Positions 52,001 through 62,688 of a stretch of DNA of 64,000 nt are shown here, piece after piece (position 1 is the first letter of the stretch; each line of letters starts with the position of its first letter). The DNA lies in contig JADLSH010000213.1 in NCBI GenBank assembly GCA_016169945.1, positions 434,001 to 498,000 on the forward strand, given 5' to 3'. The DNA comes from Trachythela sp. YZ-2020 (lineage: Eukaryota > Cnidaria > Anthozoa > Malacalcyonacea > Clavulariidae). A program made the translations under genes and the position numbers. The notes beneath the pieces are model-generated. The model saw only the letters and a list, made by a program, of their open reading frames with translations, did not search any database and was not told the DNA's origin.

Positions 52001-54088
52001 TGGTGTGAATATTTTCTGGAATTATCTATTACTAATATTAACTCATAAAAAAGAGTGTGTTGGCTTTGTTATTTAAGCACTTACACATACATACATGTAT
52101 TATATATAACACCGAGAAAAATGTGTTTGCAAAGTTGAAATTTTGATATCACATCTTCGTTTTATCCCCTCCTCTATTGTCCAACAAATCTGTAATTGTG
52201 AGACCAAATCTAATTATACTTTAGAATTGATACGCATTTCATAAAAGGTAGTGGTACTGTAGCTTTTTATAGTGCAAAAAATAAATTTAAATATCACATT
52301 TTTATTAGTTTTTAATGATATATCATTTCCAATATAGCAAATATGGGAGAAAAAGATACAAGCACGCTTTGCCAATGTCAAGAAGAGGGTGGCTAAGGTT
52401 GAGAAAAAACAACTAGAGGCGGAGGGCATTGTGGTCCTTAAGGCAAAGCCAGGGAGGAAGAAGAAGCATTCCAAGAATTCCGTGATTCCGCCCATTCCTT
52501 CTGGGGAAACAGAAGAAACAATGGATGCACACCAGAAAAGGTTGGTCGACCTGTATCGGAAAGGGAATCCCGACTTTGCACAGGTGAAACTCTTGATGGA
52601 CAACACTTATCCAAAGCGCAGAAGGGCAGTGCTTATTGACAATGTCCGTGTGTGGAAACTAGTGCAAGATTATCCTTTCCTCAAAGATGATAAAGGGGTT
52701 CAGGTAAACATCAATATTTAGTAGCCTTGGAGCACTACTTTTTCTGCAACAATGTTTCTCAGTGGTAACTCTTCGTCAAATTTAGAGATTTACCCTTTGC
52801 TTGTGTTGCATGTTTCCATCCTAAACAATAGTGAGTGTACATGTATATAGTATAGTGAGGGGGTGTCAGTGTAGGTAGCGATGTGAGAAGTATTTCCAAA
52901 AGTAGGTTGTCTACCTGAAAAATAAGAAAACCATCTTCAAAGAAGTTGTTTTCTTTTTTTTCAGGTAGTTGAACAACCTACTGTTTGCAACTACTAGTGT
53001 ATAGTCTACTTTGTTCGCTGACTTCGCTCATTTTTTTAAAACTCATTCTTTAGATGAAGGCAGAGTTAGGGCGAATCCTCGACAAGGAAAACATTGGGAA
53101 ATAGATCAGAGAGTTGTGGCAACTAAAGAAGCCACAGATTTTGGCAGCATTGAAGAAGAATAATTGTCGTGCTGTCAACAATATATTGGTCAAGTTGGAT
53201 GATTGCGAAGTGACAGATGAAAGAGGTAATTTAATACAGGTACCACAAATTCCAGAAAATGTGAGATTTCACCGCAACTCGTGTGAGAAATGTGTGGTAA
53301 AATCTCGTATTTTTGGGGATTTGTGGTACCTGTATGATTGATTACAGTGATTACAGGTTTTGAAGAAACAATTGTATAGTATGCATACGTTTATATTATG
53401 GACATGGATTAAACGATTAATATAGATTAAGATACTTAATCTATATAGAAGTTAATTCTATATGTGTATATATACTGTACAGAAATTTATTCTATGTTTA
53501 ATCTTTTTGTAGAGTTAGAAAACCGTTGTATCATGGCAGCTTTGCCGTATGTCCTTGGGGAGAAGAGTACCCACAAACATACCTCAGGAGAACATTTCTT
53601 TGAAGTTGTTCTTGTAAGTGAATTTTATATATTTTATAGCATCTAGGTAGAAATTATTAAGTGATGTATATTTTTGTAATGTAACTACAGGAGAAGAAGT
53701 ACAATATTTAGATAAAAGTGTAAGTTGTGCATGAAATGCTTAAAATGTCGTCACTCATTTATATTCCTTGTTGCAGGATGATTCTGAAGTTGCTCCTAAA
53801 ATATCAGGATGTTCAACCCCTCGTCTATTGGCCACCGGACCTCTGGAAGAGATAAGTTCAATTTCATTGATTGCAGAGGGAATGGTGGTAAACAAATTCA
53901 GATCGTGCAATATAGCCAACGCAGTGACATGTTTGCTTGCAGCGTACTACGTTTTTAACGCGCAGTACCCAAAGCCTGGGCCAACAGGTCATAGCAAAAA
54001 CATTTACATGTTTTTAGAACATGTTCTTTTGGGCAATAGTTGCCAAACTTTACCAATTGGCGTAGAGAACTTCCTAAGCCAAATGTAA
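49046..54088 (+). CDS. SAMD3-like multi-exon gene inside the CACTA-like element
   Basis: Seven internal and terminal exons join with correct phase, plus an open upstream exon: ...-49185, 49958-50078, 50407-50460, 50757-50948, 52338-52703, 53054-53225, 53513-53613, 53777-54088. All introns are GT-AG. Landmarks are a Pro/Ser-rich start (SSSPSGSPPAKPVCRV), SLTPLQRSALIRQLCTSIMA with KYPFLKGSFGAGH, a Lys-rich stretch, GNPDFAQVKLLMDNTYPKRR with VWKLVQDYPFLKDD, and C-terminal AYYVFNAQYPKPGP with NIYMFLEHVLLG. These match a family common in fish and cnidarians and often labelled 'sterile alpha motif domain-containing protein 3-like', function unknown. A TAG at 53102-53104 interrupts the sixth exon listed. 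The start is not found. Confidence 0.7.
49354..49620. repeat. Diverged relative of the 193-bp hAT-like MITE
   Basis: GGGGGCGTAGGAATG and GCTCACGAGGCGCCACCATG match the MITE at 12810-13002 in inverse around GGCGCC. A GGGGGGGGTCGAAAGATATT...CCCCCCC tract follows. The ends are not preserved. It lies in an intron of the SAMD3-like gene. Confidence 0.5.
50560..50735. repeat. Two tandem copies of the dispersed 'CCCTACTTTAGTATTTTAC' motif
   Basis: AACCCATTAGCTTGCAATGC (50573) and AACCCATTAGCTGGCAATGC (50671) each lead into CCTACTTTAG(T/C)ATTTTACT and an ACGCCAGACAATT-like phrase. Further copies lie at about 15903, 51860, 26440 (inverse) and 63735 (inverse). It is a roughly 100-bp dispersed or satellite-derived repeat. 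Confidence 0.65.
51344..51664. mobile_element. Perfect-arm hairpin MITE, 321 bp
   Basis: CCATAGGCAGCCCAATGACT at the left returns in inverse at the right (AGTCATTGGGCTGCCTATGG). The arms pair almost without mismatch for about 145 bp around a 30-base centre (TTTATGCAGTGACGTACGTC...). TTTGA is present on both sides (51339-51343 and 51665-51669), a likely 5-bp target duplication. It sits in an intron of the SAMD3-like gene, so it is a nested insertion. Confidence 0.85.
53235..53336. repeat. Small hairpin element in the SAMD3-like gene intron
   Basis: TACAGGTACCACAAATTCC and GGGGATTTGTGGTACCTGTA are inverse copies, and GAGATTT(C/T)ACC pairs further in. The total length is about 100 bp. It begins ten bases after the exon's splice donor, leaving the GTAATT intact. 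Confidence 0.7.
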
Positions 54089-54554
54089 ACGAACACATTA
54101 AATGGAACAATTTTTGATGATACAATTTATAATGGAACAATTTATGATAATGATGATATTGTATCATTAATGTAATGCATGTATTGTACATGCAGGATAT
54201 ATTGTCTTTATCTTTAATGATTAGAGTGTACGAGGAGAGTTATGGCCGTCACAATCATGGGCTATTTCTGTGAATGTTTCTATATAGTATAACTCAAAAC
54301 TATATATAGCTTACAAGCTAGTGAATTGTGTGAGATAACCATTGTTTCTTCTATATGGAGAGCTTTTTTCTTTCACAATATAATATCGTGACTGCATGCT
54401 AACAAACTCTCCTCCACTTCCACTTTACTGTTTTGCAATGTCGCACACTGGCACTAAATTATCTCGTAGATTATGTTATTTATATCTTATATAAGACTTA
54501 TGTATTCCTTAAGAAAAATACATGATTTTTACCATATTACTGAAATTGTTTAAT

Positions 54555-55150
54555 ATTTACTAATTTGATTTTTAGTCGAATCTTGATTTTAAAATATTTG
54601 ATTTTAAAATATTTGATTTTAACCTATTTGATTTTAACCTATTTGATTTTAACCTATTTTTTTTAGGTTGAATCAACCGCATGTAACCTATTTTAAAGGG
54701 CTGGTTTAGACTCATGGCCTTCACCATTATTTATGGGTTGTTTCAACTATAAAGAATAGGTTATATTTGTATCAACCGAATCTTATAGGTTAAATTGACC
54801 AAATATTATTGGTTAAAATGACCAAATATTTATAAGTAAAAACAACCTATATTTATATGGCAAAAACAACCTATATCTCTTGAGTAGATTTAACGGTTTA
54901 AATTTAGGTTGTTTTAACTTAAAAATAAATGTTATAATAACATATTTTAAATAGGTACAATTAACTATTTGTATTCGGTTAAATTGACCAATTAATTATT
55001 GGTTAAAATAGCCTTTATATTATAGGTTAAAATAACCCACTAGAAATGGTTTGTTTTAACCTATTTAGTTTTAGTTATTTCTACCTATTTAAATAACCTA
55101 TTTTAAACCGGTTGTCCTAGACCAACCCAAATAACCTATTTTTTTTGGTT
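54555..55150. repeat. Right subterminal repeat array of the CACTA-like element
   Basis: Units such as TATTTGATTTTAACC, AATAGGTTATATTTG and GGTTAAAATGACCAAATATT recur. They are the inverse of the left array in content. The block ends at the terminal inverted repeat. Confidence 0.75.
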
Positions 55151-55571
55151 ATTTTAACCTATCAGTTTTTACAGTGTATCTCTCTTTGGTCACTCATAAC
55201 CGTTCTTGTCTTACTTTGAATCCCAACCCCATGCCTAAATTTTAATGCCTTGCAATACGATTTTCATGCGAGTCACAGAGTGAAATTGTGAGCATGGCCA
55301 TACATTATTAACATAGTCTTAAACGAAGAAAAATGAAAAATACGTGCAGACGAAAAATATCAGCAGAGTAAACTGTGAACCCAACCTCGTGCCCGGGTTT
55401 CCCGTGGACTATGCTCAGGATTTTCCTGCGACTATACTTTTTACATAACATGGTTCTATATCAGAAATTGCGTTGCAAGTTGCAGCATAAATTGCCTGAT
55501 GTAACGTGACCCTTATTATGCATGAGTTGGAAGGTATAACGTTATTTTATTAAAATCAGTTGTACTTTTAG

Positions 55572-57084
55572 ACTTAATGCATTTCTGCAAAGAGGCAGAC
55601 AGGAACGAATTTTGGCTATTTAAATTCAGCGATGGAACGTCCAGTCTAGAGAAATCACTGAGAGAGCCTGCTCATATTTTTTTACAAATGGTTAGTATTT
55701 CATACAAATTTAGAACAATTTCAACTTTACTCGCGCTTCTAAAAGTTAGGAAAAAATTCTGAGGCAGATTGTGGCAAGTCTATGTACCATGGTGCATGTA
55801 TTAAAAACTATAGACAAACCACTGAAATTCAACTCGGTATTTGACCCTCCACTTTCAGTCTTTAACGCCGACCCTTAACTGTGCTTTATCTACTCGTACA
55901 AAGCCGCGGAAAAAAACTTGAAACGGACTTGTGCCAAGTCTAGATTTTGTCATCCCAATCACAAGACTAGTCACAGATTCCATTCCCAGCAAAACATTGC
56001 CGGTGTAATTGCCATCACATTTTTATGATGAAATCCCAACTCCTTAGCTATTTTACTCCTACTACCCTTCACGACCTTCAGTGCCTCACATTATGTATTT
56101 TTAGTATATATTTATATTATAACATTTTATATTTTTATAATTTCTATATTTTAATTGAAAAGCTCCACCAAAAGCTCGTCTTCCACTATAAGCGAACTTG
56201 TTCAGGCGAAGCAAAAAATAGGTTCGGCGACGTGATTCAATGACTGTCGTCTTGTCGAAAACCGTCATAACGCCTTGAGACATATGATCATTTCTGCCCT
56301 TTTATGTTTAAAACAGGTGCGAGATATTTCTAATAATCATGGCGAAGCTTCCGTAATTGGTCGATTATGTTTGGAGGGTCTGCCTGATAAGAATCGGCTA
56401 AAACCCGTAGTATGGGCAGAACACAAAACGAAGCCAGAATGCTTTGGCGTCTCCCTTGGTGTCCGATCCTTCGTTCGACCGTTATACCTTTATACTAAGC
56501 TGGATCAATTAAGAAAAGTCGAATATTCCTGTATGGGTGTAAAGCTCCAAGATGTAGATGCTTTTGAAAGTATGGATAGAAGAGGCACAAGATCTAAATC
56601 ATCGCACGGTTCACAGCGGTCTAAATACAAGAAAAGCAACGACGAAGACAAACTCAAGGACGAAATAAAAAAGCCGTGCAAAAGTTGTAAGATCTTTTTT
56701 GCACCTGGATCTACTATAGAAAACAGCGTGAGTATCCCTCCCTTCGGAAATTGCGCCGAATACGATGTTATTCGAACTAAAAACTTAGATTATGTGCTAG
56801 GTTTCATCGAAAAATGGACAGACCACTGGAAAGATTACAAAGCTGCGTGTCAGGAACATTTTAATGCATTTAACGACCTCGCAAAGAACCCTTACCTAGA
56901 AAAACCACGAAATCCATCGGTTGAAAATATAACTATAATGAAAGCATATTACGCGAGTACATGTAACGCGAAGGTTTTAAGTTACAAAAGGAATTTTCAA
57001 AGCTATGAAAGGGATTCTCAAAGCTATGGATTAGTTGCCGAGGATTGGCCACGTGCACAACCTGATGATGATGATGATGAATGA
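55572..57084 (+). CDS. Two-exon gene of unknown function (5' end not found)
   Basis: Exon 55572-55690 (FCKEADRNEFWLFKFSDGTS ... REPAHIFLQM) and exon 56317-57084 join in phase 0 through ATG|GTTAGT and TTTAAAACAG|GTG. The second encodes VRDISNNHGEASVIGRLCLE, KPVVWAEHKTKPECFGVSL, a basic Ser/Lys region, KKPCKSCKIFFAPG, SIPPFGNCAEYDVIRTKNLD, EKWTDHWKDYKAACQEHF and an acidic tail of six Asp/Glu. It resembles lineage-specific multi-copy invertebrate proteins, but I recognise no named family. The two Cys motifs suggest metal binding. An AATAAA lies near 57365, consistent with a host-style 3' end. Confidence 0.55.
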
Positions 57085-57119
57085 ACAACACAACCGGATG
57101 CATGAATATCTATCATCTA

Positions 57120-59320
57120 TGAAATATTGTGTATATTCCTTTTTATGCTGTATAAACGCAATGTAAATTAATAAGCTTTTTATCATGTAAAACTGTACAG
57201 ACTACAGGTAACAATTTGATTGTGCCAAATTGTATTATATATAGTTGCATATTTTGAATCTGTGTGTAACTTATTTTATCTTTATACTTTATGCACACAT
57301 GTACTTTGTTTGTTAAATAATTTTTGAAATGTATTGCTTAGACCTAGTGCTAGGTGAAAAGTTTTAAATAAATGAAATTGAATCATTCCAATGAATTAGT
57401 GATGACGATAATATTACTTGTTCTTCTTTTTCCCGAAGCACGACAATCCTGGTAGTGGAAAAACCTTTGGTCACTATTTTCAATAGCAAGTTCACAAGCT
57501 AGACAAGTTGACTAAAAGAGTTTTAAGATTATTATTTGGCCATCTAGGAGTAGTTTTGTACGGCTAACCCGGCTTTGACGTCACTAAAACCACCGTTAAA
57601 ACGAGATCAAAAATTAATCCAAGATGGCGGACAGTTCATTATTTGTTTTCAGTCGAAATATTTCAAGAACTAAGCAAGATATAAAATTGTTAAAGGATCT
57701 TTATATATAATTTTTAAAGTTCTTTCAAATGAGACAAGCTAACTTTTTATTGATATCCTTGTTGAAAGTAGTTCCAGCAACGAGGACGTGGTCGGTTAAG
57801 ATTCTACGAAATTTGCGGTTTTACAAATTGTTCTATAGAAATTGTTAGAGGAGAGAGTAAAGTTATCCCATGAAGAGCGAATATTAGAATATGCGAAACA
57901 GCCTTATTCCAACCCTTGCCAGAAACGCAAAGTAACGCAAAAACTAGTAATTTTTATATCAATCATCGGCAGTGAATCACACAACTTCATAAACCTGACG
58001 TATATTTGCTTAAGGAATTGAGAGAAAAAGTATCTGTCACAAACAACCAGTGCACAAAACGCTTTGAATGGGTCCTTAAACATTATAATGTAAATCAGTT
58101 TGCCTAACATGTTCGTAATTCACACAACATTCTCTTAATTTGTTGTTGTTATGACTTAGATTTCGTATGAGGAACAATGTCTTCAACGCCCTGATTCTCT
58201 TTACGCCATTAGGCATTGATGCCGCCGATGTAGAAGATACCTAATGCTAAGTACAAACTACAAAACATAGAGAAACACGAGGAAAGTATACAGAGAGTGA
58301 TCAGGCCTGTGGCAATCATCAATTAGCCAATAGAAAAATAGTACCAATTAGAACCTTCGAAAGACAGTACAGTACTGTGCTCGCTAGAACCAGCGGTGTT
58401 AATATGATCAGATATAGAAAATATCCGCAGATATCACAACTTTGGAATGCACCATGCACCCAACGGACCCACTAGAAATTGAAAACATGACAAGAGTAAA
58501 TTTGTGAATTTCCAAAACGATGTGGAACTGCATTCCGATCAATACATTGTGACAAGACGGCACTGTTATTATGCTGTGTATTAAGTGTTATACTGATCAG
58601 GTCAAGATTTGCATGTCTGATACCTTTGCAAAATGCGAACGTTTCTCGTGAGCATAGCTAATGTTTTATCTGCGGCTGTTCATCGTGAGATGCAAACGGC
58701 AGTAAATATTATGGCGTCATTGTACGTACGCATATTGTGCATATTTTTACGAAGAGGCGAATTTTCAACCTCGTCCCCAGAGAGATTTGTTTGGCAAATT
58801 CTAACTAACTTTTCTGTACATCTAATACATACCGCTGAAAAAAGGCCTTTGCTTGCGTTTGGTCATGAAACAACTCACAGATTTCAGTCTTCGATATATT
58901 TAGCCACGTTTCCAAACAGCTTACATGATACTTAGCTATATATAATAGCTATACCGCCCGTACGTACATTAACACACGTCTTGAGGTTTTCAGTCTAAGC
59001 ACGTCTTGGCAGATACGGCAAATAGCCGACGAAGTTGTATTTGAAACAGGTATGCCGCGTGGGGCAGTAAGTACCTACCCAATATGAAGACATTTTGTGA
59101 TTGGTCTTCTGAAACAAAAGTGTCGTTCTTTAGAAAAACGATTTCTATAGTTTGTCTTTTATGGTCATAACCAACCAATCGCAAAGCCTGTTCATATAGT
59201 TAGGTACCAACCCGCGTGGGGAGTTCCTAGAGTCCGAAGTACCGTTGTTCTTCGATCCGTCGAACAGTCTGAACCCGAATTAAGGGCATTGAACTAAATA
59301 TAACTCATCTATACTTACCG
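57120..59320. other. No supported gene
   Basis: Apart from the probable 3' untranslated region of the preceding gene (to about 57380), only short frames without recognisable sequence occur. No repeat with clear ends was seen. Confidence 0.35.
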
Positions 59321-59325
59321 TATAG

Positions 59326-59692
59326 GGCTAAAAATAACGGTCGGTATAGGTCGCCGATCAAAATGACTGGTCAAGCGATTTTAGCTCGGTCAAACTCTGT
59401 TCCGGACTGGCCATTTTTAAAATGAGTAAAATACAGGAAATACTCAAAAAGATCACTATTAGCCAGCGAGATGCGATTTTACCACTAAATACGCGTATAC
59501 TGTACACTTACAGCTACAGTGAAACATGTAATAACAAATTTGTGGAATCAAACGATTTAAATACAATATTATTGGAAGGCGTATAAATGTGAGCGGTCAA
59601 AATGACCGGTGTCGGTGAGGCAAAAAAGTGACCGGTCAAGAGGCATCTTTTGTGCCGGTCAACGGACAACCGCCGACCGGCCGTTATTCGAG
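59326..59692. mobile_element. Possible MITE with ATAACGGnCGGT ends
   Basis: AAAATAACGGTCGGTATAGG at the left is mirrored by CGACCGGCCGTTATTCGAG at the right. The inner parts are rich in 'GACCGGTC' and 'GGTCAAAATGACCGG' palindromes. Flanking duplications are not clear. A decayed hAT-type MITE is the best guess. Confidence 0.4.
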
Positions 59693-59699
59693 AGTTTAA

Positions 59700-60700
59700 A
59701 CTTCGCGGTCATACGTCAAACGACAAGAAAAGAAAAATTTTAAGCTATAAGGCAATAAAGGAAAAACGAACTTGCTGTTTTAAAACCGTAATGTATGATG
59801 ATTCTTTTGAGATAAGAAAGAAGATATGGAACGAAGAAGTTAAGCGAATATTCTGCCATGAAAATTCCACTCTCACACGTGAAGCTTGAACTCCTTATTT
59901 TTAGCACCGCCGTACGTATTCCACATAAAGAAATAGGTTAGTATAATAATATATAGGAGCAAATACATCACGCTGATGAGCAAATACACGACGCGTACTT
60001 GGTGCAAGTCCCCTGGGTAAAAACTCCTGCATACATAATAGCAAAATTACGGCTTTTCGAAGGAACGTGCGCAAGGGAATATTTTTGTGCAATTTGAAGT
60101 GTGTCAACCGTGCGAAAACTAATTGTTCTTCGAGCAACGTTTTGCATATTCAAATCACATTCCAGTTGTATTGTGGCTATTTGTAAAATACGAATGATAA
60201 TTGAACAATTGAATACTTTGATATGCATATTTTAAAACTTCTAGTCTCAGCTACATGTTATAATTGAACTGCAATTTTATCCTAACGTAGAACGCGTCAT
60301 TTCGATGCGCAGTCGACACTCGACATTACGAACTGGTTTATTGGTAGCTGTTACTTGCTATAATAATTCGTACCCTTAATTTCTCGTTACACATTTGGTG
60401 TCCAATCTATAATTAGTAGGCAAGATTTTCATAACCCATCAAAATATCCTCCGCCCCAGGATTGTAGATACAGTCTTAAACTATGCCCAGTAATAATCTT
60501 ACAGCTTTAGAAAACTCACTATTGACAAATTCATGGAAGTGTTCAAAACTTTATTTCTTTACATGAAAAACTCTTTTCTCGACGTCACATAAATTATATT
60601 TTAGGCCTTGACCAAAAACCCTTGGCGTCTCCCATTACCTATTAACCCTTGGTGACCTATTAGTTACAAAATAATTTTTGGTTGTCAGTAACAAAGTAAA
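59700..60700. other. No recognised gene
   Basis: The short plus-strand frame ending at 59889 (RGHTSNDKKRKILSYKAIKE ... FEIRKKIWNEEVKRIFCHEN) is Lys-rich and protein-like, but it starts inside the possible MITE and has no known family. The remainder appears non-coding. Confidence 0.3.
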
Positions 60701-60709
60701 CAGGTCATT

Positions 60710-62688
60710 TCAAGGCATCTCTCGACGTGGAAATGGATTTTTATAAACTTCAGTATATTTCACAACAGCTCCTAGAGTGGCTAATGCCAAAGAACAACCA
60801 AGACCAACAGGTATTCTTCGTGCTGAAAAGAGAAGGGTTAAGCGGAATGAGGGATAATTGTTTGGTTTCATAAACACCACGTCTGGATCCATGCCTGGAT
60901 CTTCATCAGTGCTAATAATATATTAAGCTTGTATGAAAAGCTACGTTATTGAATCTTGTCCACCACGATATTGTTTTCCACACATTTGCCTGAGATTTTT
61001 ATGTGATTCCGCATTTGTACGTCAATCCAGTGCACCTGAACAGCCAAATATTCTACCACGCATTGGTTTTCAATCTTTTAGTATAAGTTGAGCAAAAATG
61101 GCAACGCAACAAAGCAGCACATGCACGCTTTTAAATATCAGTCGCCGATGTTAATTCCTCCAGAAACATGCATCCACATTAAGCAATATTAAAGACATTT
61201 ACAGTACATTAAGATCCATGCAGTCTCTAAAAAGATCTGGTTTTTGTATAATGGGTACCTCCATTTTTAGACACAGACATCTATTTTTGAAACAAGGCAA
61301 ATGATGATGAATATTTACGACAGACCTGGAAAAAGGGTTCAATGTTCCTCGGATCCTAAATTTGGATTTTTCAAATGTTCCTCAAATTCCGCTCAAAAGT
61401 GTGTGTAAGAACAATGAAAAAGTTGACCGCGCGTTACGTGTACAACAATATAGCTGCGACAGTTACCATAATATACACAATTATACACAGAAGAAAGCCA
61501 GGAAAGTCCATTGTATAAGGAGGAACGGAACATTCCTCAATCCTCAGTGCAGAAGCACTTTCCAAACAACACATGTGAACTTACGCGCTGAATTTTCAGG
61601 TTGTTCACTGCGTAATTGAGCTCCAGGAAAAAATTGGGATCTCGGGATCCTAGATTCTGAGGAACATTTTCCTTAGCAACACAATTGAGGAACATTTTGA
61701 ATTTTTCACGCATACTTTAAGCAATTAAGGGAGAATTTTAACAAACCATATTTAGTTATCTGCCATTTGAGCCTATTTTGAGATTAGTCTAATTTACGAA
61801 ACCTCTGCCCAGCCCGTGTTTGCTATTTTCTTGCAGCCCTATGTAAGTTGGAAGATTTAATAAATTATGATGCGTTATCAAGATATCTAACCTTGTATGC
61901 CAAATATTGAACCAGCTACTGCTCCACCAAAAGCCCAATTTTTATAATCATCTTTATCTCGTATTGAAGCCAATGCACAGGTTGAACCTGCAAATGCCGC
62001 ACCAGCACTGCCTGCAAGTAAATATAGCAAATGGAATAATATTTTAGGATGTCGATTACAATGTCTATAATAAATTCCAGAGATTTATAGAAGCACTTTT
62101 CTGCACAGTTATATGAAATATTCCAAAAAAATGACAAATTCTCAGCGAGAAACACTAACATGTTCGGCTTAAGCTGGACTCGCTTTGCCATTACTATTAT
62201 ATGACCGGCTTTGCTGAATAATCTTTCAGTCGATGCACTGCTTGCTGGAATCGCCAGATATTGTTGGACATAATGTGAAAGTATGCCATATTTCCTACAC
62301 TTTAGCAGACAACAATTGTCAAAAAAGAGAGATGAAGTTTTAAAGTTGAAATTTTCGATATTTTCGATATGTGAAAAAGCAAATATCCATATTTTTATCG
62401 AAAATACAGTATATTATCAAATATCGATATTTTTTATTGAAAATATCGATATATTGCATCAGCCTATGGAGGAGTAATTTGGATTTCAATCAAATCCGTA
62501 CAGATATTTAAGGTTTTGATTGAGTTACTGCATCACACTGCATGCATGAGATTGCATATGCCACACTACACTAAACTTACCTATAAGTAAGGTATATCTT
62601 CTCACCAGCCCCAAAGCTTGAATTATATTTGGTTTAGGATGTGGAGCAGGTGTCATAAAAGCAGCTGCTATGCTCCCATATAGAGCTC
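60710..62688 (-). CDS. NDUFA11-like complex I subunit, right copy, exons 2-4
   Basis: Exons are complement of 62581-62688, 61892-62011 and 60710-60822; exon 1 must lie beyond 64000. The same helix 1-3 sequence as the left copy (one Ser/Arg difference) is followed by a native exon 4 after a strong acceptor (CTTCTCTTTTCAG). Exon 4 encodes ARRIPVGLGCSLALATLGAV, then VKYTEVYKNPFPRREMP and a stop. This supplies the fourth helix expected of a Tim17-family protein, so this copy looks functional. The product is an inner-membrane accessory subunit of NADH:ubiquinone oxidoreductase. The exon phases fit without adjustment. The gene symbol is left blank because only family-level similarity was judged. 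Confidence 0.8.

Larger units (their letters stand above)
46929..55176. mobile_element. CACTA/EnSpm-like element, 8.2 kb, with subterminal repeats and a passenger gene
   Basis: CACTGTAAAAACTGATAGGT at 46929 is mirrored by ACCTATCAGTTTTTACAGTG ending at 55176; the inverted repeats are identical for 27 bases. TA flanks both ends (46927-46928 and 55177-55178). Inside each end is a block of degenerate AATAGGTTnnnTTAACC units, about 450 bp left and 620 bp right. CACTG tips, 2-3 bp duplications and subterminal repeat arrays define CACTA/EnSpm (CMC) transposons. No transposase frame was recognised. The element contains a multi-exon SAMD3-like gene and smaller insertions. Confidence 0.75.

Noticed and set aside
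56680..56780. Cytidine deaminase identity for the 55.6-57.1 kb gene
   Set aside because: Deaminases have the H/C-A-E motif before PCxxC. Here PCKSC comes first, and spacing and flanking residues do not match. It is kept only as a weak resemblance.
60823..60900. Longer right-copy exon 4 starting at a CAG-less acceptor (with MDPDVVFMKPNNYPSF)
   Set aside because: The phase also works, but the TTCTCTTTTCAG acceptor at 60823 is far stronger and joins directly to the family's fourth helix. The extra residues have no counterpart in NDUFA11.
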